In this document: positions 26,172 through 34,120 of the stretch, piece by piece | Numbering within the stretch: the first letter of the stretch is position 1 | How the letters are laid out: every line of letters starts with the position of its first letter | Assembly: GCF_900142675.1 (NCBI RefSeq) | Contig: NZ_FRBS01000003.1 | Span: 372,001 to 436,000, forward strand | Direction of reading: 5' to 3' | Origin: Shouchella rhizosphaerae | GTDB taxonomy: Bacteria; Bacillota; Bacilli; Bacillales; Bacillaceae_D | DNA length: 64,000 nucleotides | The notes under the pieces: generated by a model | What the model was told of the DNA's origin: nothing | Database searches by the model: none | What the model saw: only the letters and a program-made list of their open reading frames with translations | Made by a program: the position numbers and the translations under genes

Positions 26172-26990
26172 TTATAGCAGGCCTTGGAGAATAAACTGCA
26201 CCGCAAGCCCGATAAAGACAAGCTTCATCAACCACACGAGCAAGTTCGAGCGAATTCGTTGGTTGAGCCAAGCACCCGCCTTGCCACCAAACCACGCGCC
26301 AGGAATAAGCGCCAGTGCATAAAGCCAGTGGATGTGACCAGCCGCAAAATGGGCAGCTGAACCTGACACGGCCGAAAACAAAATAACAAGCATGGCAGTT
26401 GCAGCAGCTATTTTAGCAGGGAACCCAAACCAGACAATCATGACGGGAACCATTAACGCCCCTCCACCGACGCCGAAAAGGCTCGATAAAAAGCCCACGC
26501 CAATGCTGACTACAATGGCGGCAGTAGGCGAATAGCCATAAACATAACGATTTCCAGCTTCATCCGTGCTCTCACGGATCACCCCTTTAACAGGCGCATC
26601 TTTGCGTTTTAGCTTTCCCCGCAAAAATAAACTACCCGCAATAACGAGCATAAAAAGGCCAAAATAAACCATAAACGAATCCGTTGACAACACTTTGCTG
26701 GCGCTAGTCCCAAGAATCGCCCCTGGAACAATACCAATCAAAAAAAGAAGTGCGCTTTTCCAATCAATCGTTTTCTGTTTATGATAGGCCAGCACAGAAG
26801 AAATGCCAGTAAAAATCATAACAAATAAAGACGTGCCTGCAGCTGTTTGCGGAGAAATGACGTCGACAGCAGCAAACAAGCTACCGAGTCCAAGCAAAGC
26901 AGGCACGACGATTACACCGCCCCCAAGACCGAGCAAACTCCCAAACGCCGCTGCAGCAAAACCTACTAATACGAGCAGTACATATTCCAT
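26172..26990 (-). CDS. yunE: TauE/SafE-family sulfite exporter-like permease YunE
   Basis: 272-aa membrane protein with about eight helices and two glycine-rich family motifs, GSLLGLGGGVIVVPALL and SSLFGVGGGALMVPVMI. TauE/SafE members export sulfite or sulfoacetate or import small acids; the substrate is not shown. Start at 26990 matches the N-terminus of YunE-like proteins, though no clear Shine-Dalgarno is seen; ATG 27017 is an alternative. Confidence 0.85.
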   Translation of the reverse strand: MEYVLLVLVGFAAAAFGSLLGLGGGVIVVPALLGLGSLFAAVDVISPQTAAGTSLFVMIFTGISSVLAYHKQKTIDWKSALLFLIGIVPGAILGTSASKVLSTDSFMVYFGLFMLVIAGSLFLRGKLKRKDAPVKGVIRESTDEAGNRYVYGYSPTAAIVVSIGVGFLSSLFGVGGGALMVPVMIVWFGFPAKIAAATAMLVILFSAVSGSAAHFAAGHIHWLYALALIPGAWFGGKAGAWLNQRIRSNLLVWLMKLVFIGLAVQFILQGLL

Positions 26991-27094
26991 TAAAAAACCA
27001 GCTTTCTGTATAATCATATTTAAATATGGACACCCAAAAAGCTAGTGCCACCCTGAATCAGCACAACGCTTAGACGCTTGCTGTTCGTGTGCTG

Positions 27095-27946
27095 TTAAAA
27101 TAAATCCAACTGTCTTGGCGCCAGGTCCGTATATTCGATGCCCATCATCTCGATCAACGCGCGAGCGTTTTGGGCGGCATGACCGCCAGAATTGTTGTTA
27201 AAAACCACATAAATGTGCTCACATTGTTGTCGCAGCGACTGAAGGCGCGTTTTCCATTCAGCAAGCTCCCGTTCGTTGTAATCATACAAATAACGAACAT
27301 CACGCCATTCTTGCCCTTTGCTCGGCCCATTCCAACCATGGACATTGCGTCCATGCATACGAACCAATGTCTTTTGGCGGTCGGTTGGCTCGAGCACAGT
27401 TGGAATCGAGCGTGCCCCGGCTTGCGGTTCATCACAAATGCTGTGAATCCAATTTTCCTCGCGCATCAACGCGAGCGTTTTCTCACGGTAAGCAGGCAGA
27501 AACCACGATTCATGCCTGAATTCAAGCGCGACCGGAAAATCTTTCAACTGTTCGCGCACTACACGAAGCCAAGCAACGTGTTTTTTCTGAACATCAAACC
27601 AAGGGGGAAACTGGCATAAAACCATCGCTAGTTTGCCTGCTTCCGCCATCGGTTGGATTGATTCTATAAATGCAGAAAACATCTCTTGCTTCGATTGAAA
27701 AGGAGAAGGCGACTCTCCCCGCTGATGGCCTGTTATTTCCTGATACGCTTTGACAACAAATTGAAAGGACGCCGGCGTTTCGTCTACCCACTTTCGGATC
27801 GACGATTGGGGTGGAACGGCATAAAACGAGGCATCCAACTCCACAATCGGAAAATAGCCCGCATACGTTTGCAACTTCTCTGCTGGCTTTACGCCTTCGT
27901 ATAAGCGATGATGGTCACCCCAGCCGCTTAAACCTATGTAAATCAC
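27095..27946 (-). CDS. yunF: DUF72 family protein YunF
   Basis: 283-aa TIM-barrel protein of the DUF72 family, with IYIGLSGWGDH at the start, ELDASFYAVP, FPVALEFRHESWF and YVVFNNNSGGHAAQNA near the end. GTG start at 27946 follows GGGAGG. The family has no settled function. It is the last gene of the B. subtilis-like block before the accessory region. Confidence 0.88.
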   Translation of the reverse strand: MIYIGLSGWGDHHRLYEGVKPAEKLQTYAGYFPIVELDASFYAVPPQSSIRKWVDETPASFQFVVKAYQEITGHQRGESPSPFQSKQEMFSAFIESIQPMAEAGKLAMVLCQFPPWFDVQKKHVAWLRVVREQLKDFPVALEFRHESWFLPAYREKTLALMREENWIHSICDEPQAGARSIPTVLEPTDRQKTLVRMHGRNVHGWNGPSKGQEWRDVRYLYDYNERELAEWKTRLQSLRQQCEHIYVVFNNNSGGHAAQNARALIEMMGIEYTDLAPRQLDLF

Positions 27947-27997
27947 TAAAAAACGCCTCCCGCACATTTCTCTCTATTTTAACATATTTCCAAAAGA

Positions 27998-28222
27998 AGT
28001 CTCCCCCTTCAAGCGTGTGAAGGGCGTAGCAGTGCGGTAAGGGGGAGATGAATATCGGTCGAGCGAAGAAGGGATTCGCTTATTAGCCACTGCCTAATGA
28101 ATCGATAAACTCTTGGAACAAGAGGGTTAGCTTGGTCCATTTCGTCAGCTACCAAAAGTTGCGATTACCCAAGAAGCCCCCACTTCAAGCAGCCTGTAAG
28201 GGTGGTAAGTGGTGGGTAGTTC
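27998..28222 (+). mobile_element. Mini IS200/IS605-like (PATE-type) element with omega-RNA-like end, no transposase
   Basis: About 225 bp bounded by two hairpins. The left one pairs TCTCCCCCTT (28000-28009) with AAGGGGGAGA (28039-28048). The right one pairs CCCCCACTT (28177-28185) with AAGTGGTGGG (28207-28216) and runs into GTAGTTCAC, typical of the right end of tnpB-carrying IS200/IS605 elements and of the 3' part of their omega RNA. No open frame for TnpA or TnpB remains. It has no terminal inverted repeats or target duplication, as expected for this family. The call rests on remembered end structure, not on a search. Confidence 0.5.
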
Positions 28223-28314
28223 ACCGCAATCTCTTGTAAAATGTTAGTTCCACATACACAAACTTACGAAACGCAGATTTGATACATTGCTGCAATCTTA
28301 CCGAAAGGAAACCA

Positions 28315-28347
28315 AAAAACGCCCAGAGAACGATTCTCTGAGCGTTT
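28315..28347 (-). terminator. Terminator of the LXG operon
   Basis: Minus-strand stem AACGCTCAGAGAA / TTCTCTGGGCGTT followed by TTTTT, 42 bp after the last gene of the operon. Confidence 0.88.
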
Positions 28348-28388
28348 GTATGCATAAATATGCTGGCGACCAAAAAACAGCGGCAATC

Positions 28389-28772
28389 CTACTCTTCCTT
28401 TTCCCTCTCGATCGCCCGTTCAAGACCGATTTGATAATTGCTTAGCAAACTACTTTGGAAGTTGATGACATCTTGTGTAGCACTGATTTCGTTCGTCGCC
28501 TTTTCAATTGTATTGCCGACTTCATTGAGGAGATCTTGATAAGGGCCCACCACTTCCGACTCACGCTCAGCATCAAATTCATCCGCATGCTTGCCATACC
28601 AATTCTCTTTCGTTAATTCCGGTTCTTTAAAAGTATGTTTTGTATCGCCCATGATAATTTCCTGTCCAATTAAGTGGGCCCTGCACGCTCTTAAGCGAGC
28701 AATTTTTTCATTGGCTGCTTGGATGGCATTTTCCGTCTCCCGTATTCGATTTCGATAAAATTCAACCGACAT
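28389..28772 (-). CDS. YwqH-like (DUF5082) helical partner of an LXG toxin
   Basis: 127-aa, mostly helical protein with N-terminal coiled coil (FYRNRIRETENAIQAANEKIARLRACRAHL is the core, seen at residues 5-34) and a second helix from ~80 to the end. Size, charge pattern and context fit DUF5082/YwqH, small partners that bind the LXG domain for type VII export. In B. subtilis this gene comes first in the cassette; here it is last. Start ATG follows AGGAGG. Family call is by pattern, without a search. Confidence 0.65.
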   Translation of the reverse strand: MSVEFYRNRIRETENAIQAANEKIARLRACRAHLIGQEIIMGDTKHTFKEPELTKENWYGKHADEFDAERESEVVGPYQDLLNEVGNTIEKATNEISATQDVINFQSSLLSNYQIGLERAIEREKEE

Positions 28773-28783
28773 GTGTCTTCCTC

Positions 28784-29236
28784 CTATCGACTATCTGCTT
28801 TCACTTGCACATCTAAATGTGGCGCACGTTTGAGCAGCTCCTGTTTAAATTCTTCCATCCGCTCAGGCGAGATTTTCACCTCTCCCTTTGGCCCATTATG
28901 TTTGATATTAAATCCTTGAGAAGAGCCAACGATACGCTCTTTTCCAGAAAAAGGGCTGCCCATCGGTTCAAGCGCTGTCATGCTTTTATAAGAGTAAAAA
29001 CGGCTAATTAAACCAGCTTGAACAAACAAACCCTCTTCTTTCAACTCATATGTAATAAACACCATCCCGCCAACAAAATAAATCATTCCAATCATAAATA
29101 AAAGGCCAAAAAACAATAAACGCCCCATGGAGTCTTCGACCATGAACACAATCGCCATAATAGCAGTCAACCCCACAACCAACGCACTGTAACCAAATAC
29201 AACCTTCTTATCTCGTGATGTTTTGTATATGTTCAT
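28784..29236 (-). CDS. Membrane-anchored PH-like domain protein of the LXG operon
   Basis: 150-aa protein with two adjacent membrane helices (residues ~12-35 and ~40-65) and a C-terminal soluble domain of about 80 residues resembling bacterial PH domains (FITYELKEEGLFVQAG, then FYSYKSMTALEP). ATG 29236 has a strong AAAGGAGG; the longer frame to 29356 overlaps the previous gene. It lies 12 bp before the DUF5082-like gene. It might support toxin export or immunity; nothing in the sequence decides this. Confidence 0.65.
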   Translation of the reverse strand: MNIYKTSRDKKVVFGYSALVVGLTAIMAIVFMVEDSMGRLLFFGLLFMIGMIYFVGGMVFITYELKEEGLFVQAGLISRFYSYKSMTALEPMGSPFSGKERIVGSSQGFNIKHNGPKGEVKISPERMEEFKQELLKRAPHLDVQVKADSR

Positions 29237-29249
29237 AAAACACCCTCCT

Positions 29250-30068
29250 TTATTTGGCAGCGTGGAAGATTGTCCGTTCAAGGAATTCGTTACACACTTC
29301 TTTCCATTTAGAAAAAGATGTTTTTTGAATAATGACATCTTCGTTTGAATGAACATCTTTGTATCTTACAAACCAAACTCCATCTCGTGCAGGCATATGG
29401 AACAATAGGTCATTCAAATCTGTTTCTGTCTGTTCTCCATCAAGTGAAACATGGATCACACTTGTATTAAAAAACTTCCAATCATTCGCTAAAAGCGCTT
29501 CTGCAAATTCATCAAACCACGCTTCATTTTGCCTAGTTGCTTCAAGCCAGTACATTTTTACTTCTTTTACATGCCGCTGGTCACTTAGCGCAGTAAAAGC
29601 GCCATTTGACATCGTGAATTCAATCTCGTTGCTCGGTTCTAAATCTTTATATTCAATGAACTGATGCATGTTCTTCTCTATACTCTTTGCATCAATAGGA
29701 TGAAACTCTTGGATAATTTCTTGCTTTATGTAATGTTCAATCCATTGGCCGTCGCCGATACGCCTAAATAATAATGCTTCATTGGTCAGTGGGTTTGATA
29801 AACGGATCAATTGCTTTGCTTCAGCTACACTGCGAATAAAAGATTGCAGCCCATCCGCAAGCGGAACCTCATCCTTTGAAGCCTTCTCATCATCCCAAAC
29901 CCCTTTAAGCATAAGTTGATGCGCCGCACATTCAAACAACGTTTCCCAGCTCTCTTCTGATTTTTCGCCAAACACTTCCTCTCCTAACGACTTGGCCAAC
30001 ACCTCATAGCCACACATCGTCAAAAGAAGCATCCATTCCTCCGTCGTACACCGCATAAAGGGCTTCAT
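29250..30068 (-). CDS. Uncharacterised 272-aa protein of the LXG operon, possibly EspG-like/DUF5081-type
   Basis: Soluble acidic protein without signal peptide or membrane helix. It begins TTEEWMLLLTMCGYEVLAKS and later has alternating strands (EIEFTMSNGAFTALSD, KMYWLEATR, VIHVSLDGEQTETDL). This layout recalls EspG-like secretion chaperones that accompany type VII substrates, but similarity is too weak to be sure. Start ATG follows AAAGGAG. It lies between the immunity array and the PH-like gene. Confidence 0.55.
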   Translation of the reverse strand: MKPFMRCTTEEWMLLLTMCGYEVLAKSLGEEVFGEKSEESWETLFECAAHQLMLKGVWDDEKASKDEVPLADGLQSFIRSVAEAKQLIRLSNPLTNEALLFRRIGDGQWIEHYIKQEIIQEFHPIDAKSIEKNMHQFIEYKDLEPSNEIEFTMSNGAFTALSDQRHVKEVKMYWLEATRQNEAWFDEFAEALLANDWKFFNTSVIHVSLDGEQTETDLNDLLFHMPARDGVWFVRYKDVHSNEDVIIQKTSFSKWKEVCNEFLERTIFHAAK

Positions 30069-30098
30069 CTTTTTTCTCCTTTCGTAAAAATGCCATTT

Positions 30099-30422
30099 TT
30101 AGAACATGTGGGGGATGTTGGCTACAATAATAAAAAGAATTAAAATGACACACCCTATCCCCAGGTAAAAAAGCCTCCCTTTTAGACCTCCATGTTTTTC
30201 GATTAACTTTAGAAATGTGAGATGGGCAAAACGATGTGCATATAAATAAAACATATTTGTAAACCGGTCAAACCAACCTTTCGCGTTCTTCACATAATAA
30301 TTAGACAAATAACTGCCTATTGGAGAAGCTATTCCAAATAAGAAAAACAACATACCCGTTAAAAATTGCAGGGTAATTGATAAACCTACAATAGTAAGGA
30401 TAATTAAAGCAAACGTCTCCAT
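30099..30422 (-). CDS. Small membrane protein, immunity paralog 6 (most divergent)
   Basis: 107 aa with helices at ~5-28 and ~82-105 and a central amphipathic part. It shares the family frame WFDRFTNMFYLY and LIEKHGGLKGRLFY with the other five copies but is otherwise diverged. Its C-terminal NIPHMF is identical to paralog 4. Start ATG follows GAGGTG. It is the last of six in the array, separated from paralog 5 by 178 bp without a recognisable gene. Immunity function is inferred from position behind a pore-type LXG toxin. Confidence 0.7.
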   Translation of the reverse strand: METFALIILTIVGLSITLQFLTGMLFFLFGIASPIGSYLSNYYVKNAKGWFDRFTNMFYLYAHRFAHLTFLKLIEKHGGLKGRLFYLGIGCVILILFIIVANIPHMF

Positions 30423-30600
30423 ATTTCACCTCTTTACAAAGATAGCTCCCCTTCAGAAGCATTATCTCTATCCATAAGCAGGAGTCGTAAGGGCATTGCC
30501 TGTTAAGTTTATCGATCAAGTCAACAAAGGCGTATTTTTCCTAGAATAAAAAGCAGCACAGTTCTCATTTATTTACAACCTAAACCGACCTCATCCTCTC

Positions 30601-30939
30601 CTAGCTCGTGAGGCGAACCTCAATAGCGTTAATAATATTACCAATGATAGCTAGAATAACTGTTGCGATAAAAACTAAGCTTGCATATCGGAGTTTCCCT
30701 TTTATTCCTCCGTGTTTTTCCATCACTTTTACATATCCTCGATGTGCTACTCCGTAATTCATAATGTAGAAAAAGTTCATAAACTTGTCATACCAATCTT
30801 TTGGCTGATGTTCATAAAATTTTTCCACAAAACGAGCATATGGGTTGTTTCTTCCGAACATGAGAAACATAAATGCTGTTACATATTGAAAGGTAAGACA
30901 TATGGATAATAAAAACATAACGCTAGCGTAAAGGATCAA
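30601..30939 (-). CDS. Small membrane protein, immunity paralog 5 (mosaic of paralogs 1 and 2)
   Basis: 112 aa. The N-terminal half, including the TTG start context and upstream bases, follows paralog 1 (ILYASV, FLLSICL, FGRNNPYARFV). The C-terminal part and 3' flank follow paralog 2 (IFIATVILAIIGNIINAIEV). Two membrane helices and the shared core NWYDKF-like / EKHGGIKGKL are present (here KDWYDKF). TTG start follows AAAGGAG. The 3' flank shared with paralog 2 covers the stop codon and beyond. Confidence 0.75.
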   Translation of the reverse strand: MILYASVMFLLSICLTFQYVTAFMFLMFGRNNPYARFVEKFYEHQPKDWYDKFMNFFYIMNYGVAHRGYVKVMEKHGGIKGKLRYASLVFIATVILAIIGNIINAIEVRLTS

Positions 30940-30958
30940 TAAATTTCTCCTTTCGGTT

Positions 30959-31273
30959 TTAGAACATGTGAGGGATGTTGGCTAAAATAGCAAGTACCAC
31001 AAGTATCCCTATCCCTTCTAATAGAAAAACAAACCTCCCCTTTATGCCTCCAAACTTTTCGATTGCAATCTGAAATAAAAGTACAGCAAACCCAAAGTAA
31101 GCATAATAAAATGCATTCATTATTTTGTCGTACATATCTCTTGGCGTTTCTTCATATAGCTTATTAACTAATATAACAAAAGGCGTATTTCTACCAAAAA
31201 CGAGAAGCAACATAGCTGTAATCAACTGAAAAGCAAGGGCTAGACCTATTATGTAACCGATAACATTTGCCAA
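30959..31273 (-). CDS. Small membrane protein, immunity paralog 4
   Basis: 104 aa from a TTG start at 31273 that follows GGGAGG; the GTG 15 nt upstream lies within the ribosome-site region. Helices at ~3-27, ~55-72 and ~82-100. The family core is recognisable as DMYDKIMNAFYYA and IEKFGGIKGRF. It is diverged from paralogs 1, 2 and 5. It begins 62 bp after the end of paralog 3. Confidence 0.7.
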   Translation of the reverse strand: MANVIGYIIGLALAFQLITAMLLLVFGRNTPFVILVNKLYEETPRDMYDKIMNAFYYAYFGFAVLLFQIAIEKFGGIKGRFVFLLEGIGILVVLAILANIPHMF

Positions 31274-31335
31274 CTTTATTCCTCCCACCTCAGTTTCTAA
31301 TGGTCAAAACTGTAGGATTTATCTCTAAATAACAT

Positions 31336-31668
31336 TTAGAAATAACTCTCCCTTATTTGTCTAGATAAAGAAAGAAGGATCAACGCTATCATGATAAATA
31401 AAAGCCATTGAAGAGCATAAAATACTTTTCCCTTCATTCCCTTATATTTTTTCATTGTTTTAATATAATGAGAATAGGCTAACCCATAATTTGCTATGTA
31501 GAAAACGTTCATACAACGATCATACCAGTCCTTAGGATGATCGACATAAAAATTACCCACAAATTTTGCATAAAATGATGAAAAGCCAAACAAGGTTAGG
31601 ATAAAAGCGGTTATGACTTGAAAAGCGAAACATAACCCAATAATAGCTAAAATGATTCCGTATATCAT
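31336..31668 (-). CDS. Small membrane protein, immunity paralog 3
   Basis: 110 aa from ATG 31668 with GGCGGGTGG upstream. Core DWYDRCMNVFYIANYGLA and MKKYKGMKGKVFY matches the family but with Lys/Met changes in the EKHGGIKG block. Helices at ~3-27 and ~85-103. It ends in a basic tail (RQIRESYF) unlike the others. Confidence 0.7.
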   Translation of the reverse strand: MIYGIILAIIGLCFAFQVITAFILTLFGFSSFYAKFVGNFYVDHPKDWYDRCMNVFYIANYGLAYSHYIKTMKKYKGMKGKVFYALQWLLFIMIALILLSLSRQIRESYF

Positions 31669-31745
31669 CTTGCCACCCGCCTTAACTAGGCAAATGCTTG
31701 AATAAAAGCACATTATTTCCGACGTAAAACCGATCTTGCCCTCTC

Positions 31746-32084
31746 CTAGCTCGTGAGGCGAACCTCAATAGCGTTAATAATATTACCAATGATAGCTAGA
31801 ATTACTGTTGCGATAAAAATAAGGCCTGCATATCGTAGTTTTCCTTTAATCCCTCCGTGCTTTTCCATCACTTTTACATATCCTCGGTGCGCCACTCCGT
31901 AATTCATAATGTAAAAAAAGTTCATAAACTTGTCATACCAATTTTTTGGCTGATGTTCATAAAAATTTTCCACAAAACGGGCATAAAAATTGTTTCTTCC
32001 AAACATGAGAAACATAAATGCTGTTACATATTGAAAGGCAATACATAAGCCTATTAAATATATAATAATCATATATATGATCAT
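31746..32084 (-). CDS. Small membrane protein, immunity paralog 2
   Basis: 112 aa from ATG 32084, with a purine-rich GAGGGAGAG site upstream; this gives the same length as paralogs 1 and 5. The longer frame to 32105 is less likely. Helices at ~4-30 and ~84-104; core KNWYDKFMNFFYIMNYGVAH and EKHGGIKGKLRYAG. Its last third is almost identical to paralog 5 at DNA level, including the stop and 3' flank. Confidence 0.75.
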   Translation of the reverse strand: MIIYMIIIYLIGLCIAFQYVTAFMFLMFGRNNFYARFVENFYEHQPKNWYDKFMNFFYIMNYGVAHRGYVKVMEKHGGIKGKLRYAGLIFIATVILAIIGNIINAIEVRLTS

Positions 32085-32128
32085 TCGTCTCTCTCCCTCT
32101 TTCAAGTCGATATGTCGGCACTTGTTCT

Positions 32129-32230
32129 CTAAATTATGCTTGAAGTACTTGGTTTTATATTGATTCTCAGAATCAATAGCCTTGATGTCATACAGAAACC
32201 AATTATAAAGAAGAAAAGTAACTCAAACAT
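32129..32230 (-). CDS. 33-aa hydrophobic mini-ORF inside the immunity array
   Basis: Short frame with a strong AAAGGAG 6 nt before its ATG at 32230. The product begins MFELLFFFIIGFCMTS, one membrane helix, then a short polar tail. It sits between paralogs 1 and 2. It could be the stub of a truncated immunity copy, since the helix resembles theirs, or a real micro-protein. Confidence 0.4.
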   Translation of the reverse strand: MFELLFFFIIGFCMTSRLLILRINIKPSTSSII

Positions 32231-32269
32231 TTTTTATCTCCTTTTTTGGTTAACAAAACTTCACTTTTC

Positions 32270-32608
32270 CTAACTCATGAGTCTTATTTCAATAATGGTG
32301 AGAATATTGGCGACTATAATTAAGATTATAGTTACCAAAAAAACAAAGCCTGCATAACATAGCTTACCTTTAATTCCTCCGTGCTTTTCCATCACTTTTA
32401 CATATCCTCGATGTGCTACTCCGTAATTCATAATGTAGAAAAAGTTCATAAATTTGTCATACCAATTTTTTGGCTGATGTTCATAAAAATTTCCCACAAA
32501 ACGGGCATATGGATTGTTTCTTCCAAACATAAGAAACATAAATGCTGTTACATATTGAAAAGCAAGACATATGGATAATAAAAACAGAACACTAGCGTAA
32601 AGGATCAA
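32270..32608 (-). CDS. Small membrane protein, immunity paralog 1 (next to the toxin)
   Basis: 112 aa, TTG start at 32608 with GGAGAG upstream. Helices at ~4-28 and ~84-107, and the core KNWYDKFMNFFYIMNYGVAH, then EKHGGIKGKLCYAG. It is the first gene after the LXG toxin, 23 bp downstream, the usual position of the cognate immunity gene. It gives the N-terminal part found again in paralog 5. Confidence 0.78.
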   Translation of the reverse strand: MILYASVLFLLSICLAFQYVTAFMFLMFGRNNPYARFVGNFYEHQPKNWYDKFMNFFYIMNYGVAHRGYVKVMEKHGGIKGKLCYAGFVFLVTIILIIVANILTIIEIRLMS

Positions 32609-32631
32609 TAATTTCTCTCCGTTATCATTTT

Positions 32632-34116
32632 TTAACTAAACCACCCAAGCACACTATCCGCAGCCCCTTTAAATATACTGCCTACTGAATTAGTCACATC
32701 TTTTGTTACATCTACCACTTGATTAATTGTTTTCGTCCCTAACTCTTTTGCATCATCTATAATTTGGCCAGAAACTACATATTCTGCCGCATCTTTCACA
32801 TCGTCCACGATTTCACTACCTGCTTTCCCACCGAGATAACCTCCAACAGCGGCACCTACAAATACTCCTCCTGGTACTAACGATAAGACAGCTCCTCCAA
32901 TTACTGCACCTGCTACAGAAGTACCAATTTCGGTACCAGCACCAACAATAGCTCTAGTTCCCTTGACAAATCCTGACTTGTCTCTATTATCTGGATCGGT
33001 AAGCTCCCCCAAATGACTTATCCCAGTAAGAGCGTAGCCCACAGGTCCTAGCGCCCTTGTAAAGCCGTTATTTGTTATTGCATGAAGTTTCCCACCAGGC
33101 TTAAAAGCGTCATTTATTTTATTGCTGACATTTTGGGCTACGGGGTGCTGAGAAATGTGGGAGATAGCAGTTTCATATCCTTTTTGAACAATTGTTGTTG
33201 CTCCATTGAATGCAACAGAAAACTTTTTTATATGCTTTGAGTCTTTAATGTCTGCCATCACTGACTTTAATTTCGTTCTTCCTTCGAATAACACTGCTCC
33301 ATGCCTAGCATAAAAGCCAACGCCCATAGCCAAGCCTGGAACAAACTCTGTTGTTGCCGAAAAAGCATCTTGAAATACGCCAAATGGCTTTCCTAAAAAA
33401 GAGTCTATATACCCGATGGTGTTATTGACATCTCGTTGCAACCACGCACTCTTCACATTCTTATACGCTTCTTCGTCCTTTATTTGGCCCCTTGAGAAGT
33501 TTTCAATGGAAACAGAACCATTTGAGATCATTGACCGAATTCTGTCAACGTATGTATGCATTAATGCAATGTCTTCGGCAATATACTCCATTGGCGTTTT
33601 CATTTTTGCATCCATTTCGTACAAGTAGGCGGTGGTTTCTTGGAGTTTTTCTTGCGATTTCGTCAGTCCTTGTTCGATTTTGGAGTCATCGAATGACGGC
33701 ATTGCCAATACGTCGCTATACTCGTTTTTAATGTCTGCTAGCGCATCGCCAAAGTTACGAACTACGTTTTTCAATTGATCTAGTTCATCATAAAGTTGAT
33801 CCATCATAAACGACTCTTTTAACACAGCTTCTCTCGTAAAAGCATCGGATATGGCGTTTTGTATTTGCTCAAGTTTGTTTGAAAAATCATCCATCACATC
33901 TCGAAGTAAATTTAAAAACGGTCCGTGTGCTTCACTCCAAAAGTTGGCTATTGCGGTTGCCGTCTTTCCTGAACTTAACCTGCCTCCTGATTGTAAATGT
34001 TGACTGATCATCCAACTACTGAATCCGGCAAACTGGCCATTTTGATCGGATGTTTCTGAAGCCATTGCTTGAAGCATGTCAATCGTCTGTGCCGCATCAA
34101 GTGATTTTTGGCCCAT
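32632..34116 (-). CDS. LXG-domain type VII secretion toxin with glycine-zipper C-terminus
   Basis: 494-aa polymorphic toxin. Residues 1 to ~210 are an all-helical LXG-type export domain (coiled segments with FSSWMISQHLQSGG, LLRDVMDDF, QLYDELDQL). A middle linker follows. The tail has a hydrophobic Gly/Ala-rich hairpin at ~394-433 (GAVIGGAVLSLVPGG, VGAAVGGYLGGKAG) and an amphipathic end. No nuclease or NADase motif is visible, so membrane pore formation, as known for TelE-like LXG toxins, is the best guess. ATG 34116 follows GGAGG, 4 bp after the partner gene. Small membrane immunity genes downstream fit a membrane target. Confidence 0.78.
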   Translation of the reverse strand: MGQKSLDAAQTIDMLQAMASETSDQNGQFAGFSSWMISQHLQSGGRLSSGKTATAIANFWSEAHGPFLNLLRDVMDDFSNKLEQIQNAISDAFTREAVLKESFMMDQLYDELDQLKNVVRNFGDALADIKNEYSDVLAMPSFDDSKIEQGLTKSQEKLQETTAYLYEMDAKMKTPMEYIAEDIALMHTYVDRIRSMISNGSVSIENFSRGQIKDEEAYKNVKSAWLQRDVNNTIGYIDSFLGKPFGVFQDAFSATTEFVPGLAMGVGFYARHGAVLFEGRTKLKSVMADIKDSKHIKKFSVAFNGATTIVQKGYETAISHISQHPVAQNVSNKINDAFKPGGKLHAITNNGFTRALGPVGYALTGISHLGELTDPDNRDKSGFVKGTRAIVGAGTEIGTSVAGAVIGGAVLSLVPGGVFVGAAVGGYLGGKAGSEIVDDVKDAAEYVVSGQIIDDAKELGTKTINQVVDVTKDVTNSVGSIFKGAADSVLGWFS

Positions 34117-34120
34117 GCTC

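Noticed and set aside
26128-26295. N-terminal extension of yunD
   Set aside because: Overlaps yunE coding sequence; GTG 26127 after AGGAGG gives the family N-terminus.
28000-28222. CRISPR-like repeats in the hairpin region
   Set aside because: Only two different hairpins, no regularly spaced direct repeats.
30601-32608. Tandem direct repeats as a non-coding satellite
   Set aside because: The repeats are intact reading frames with ribosome sites, so they are gene paralogs.
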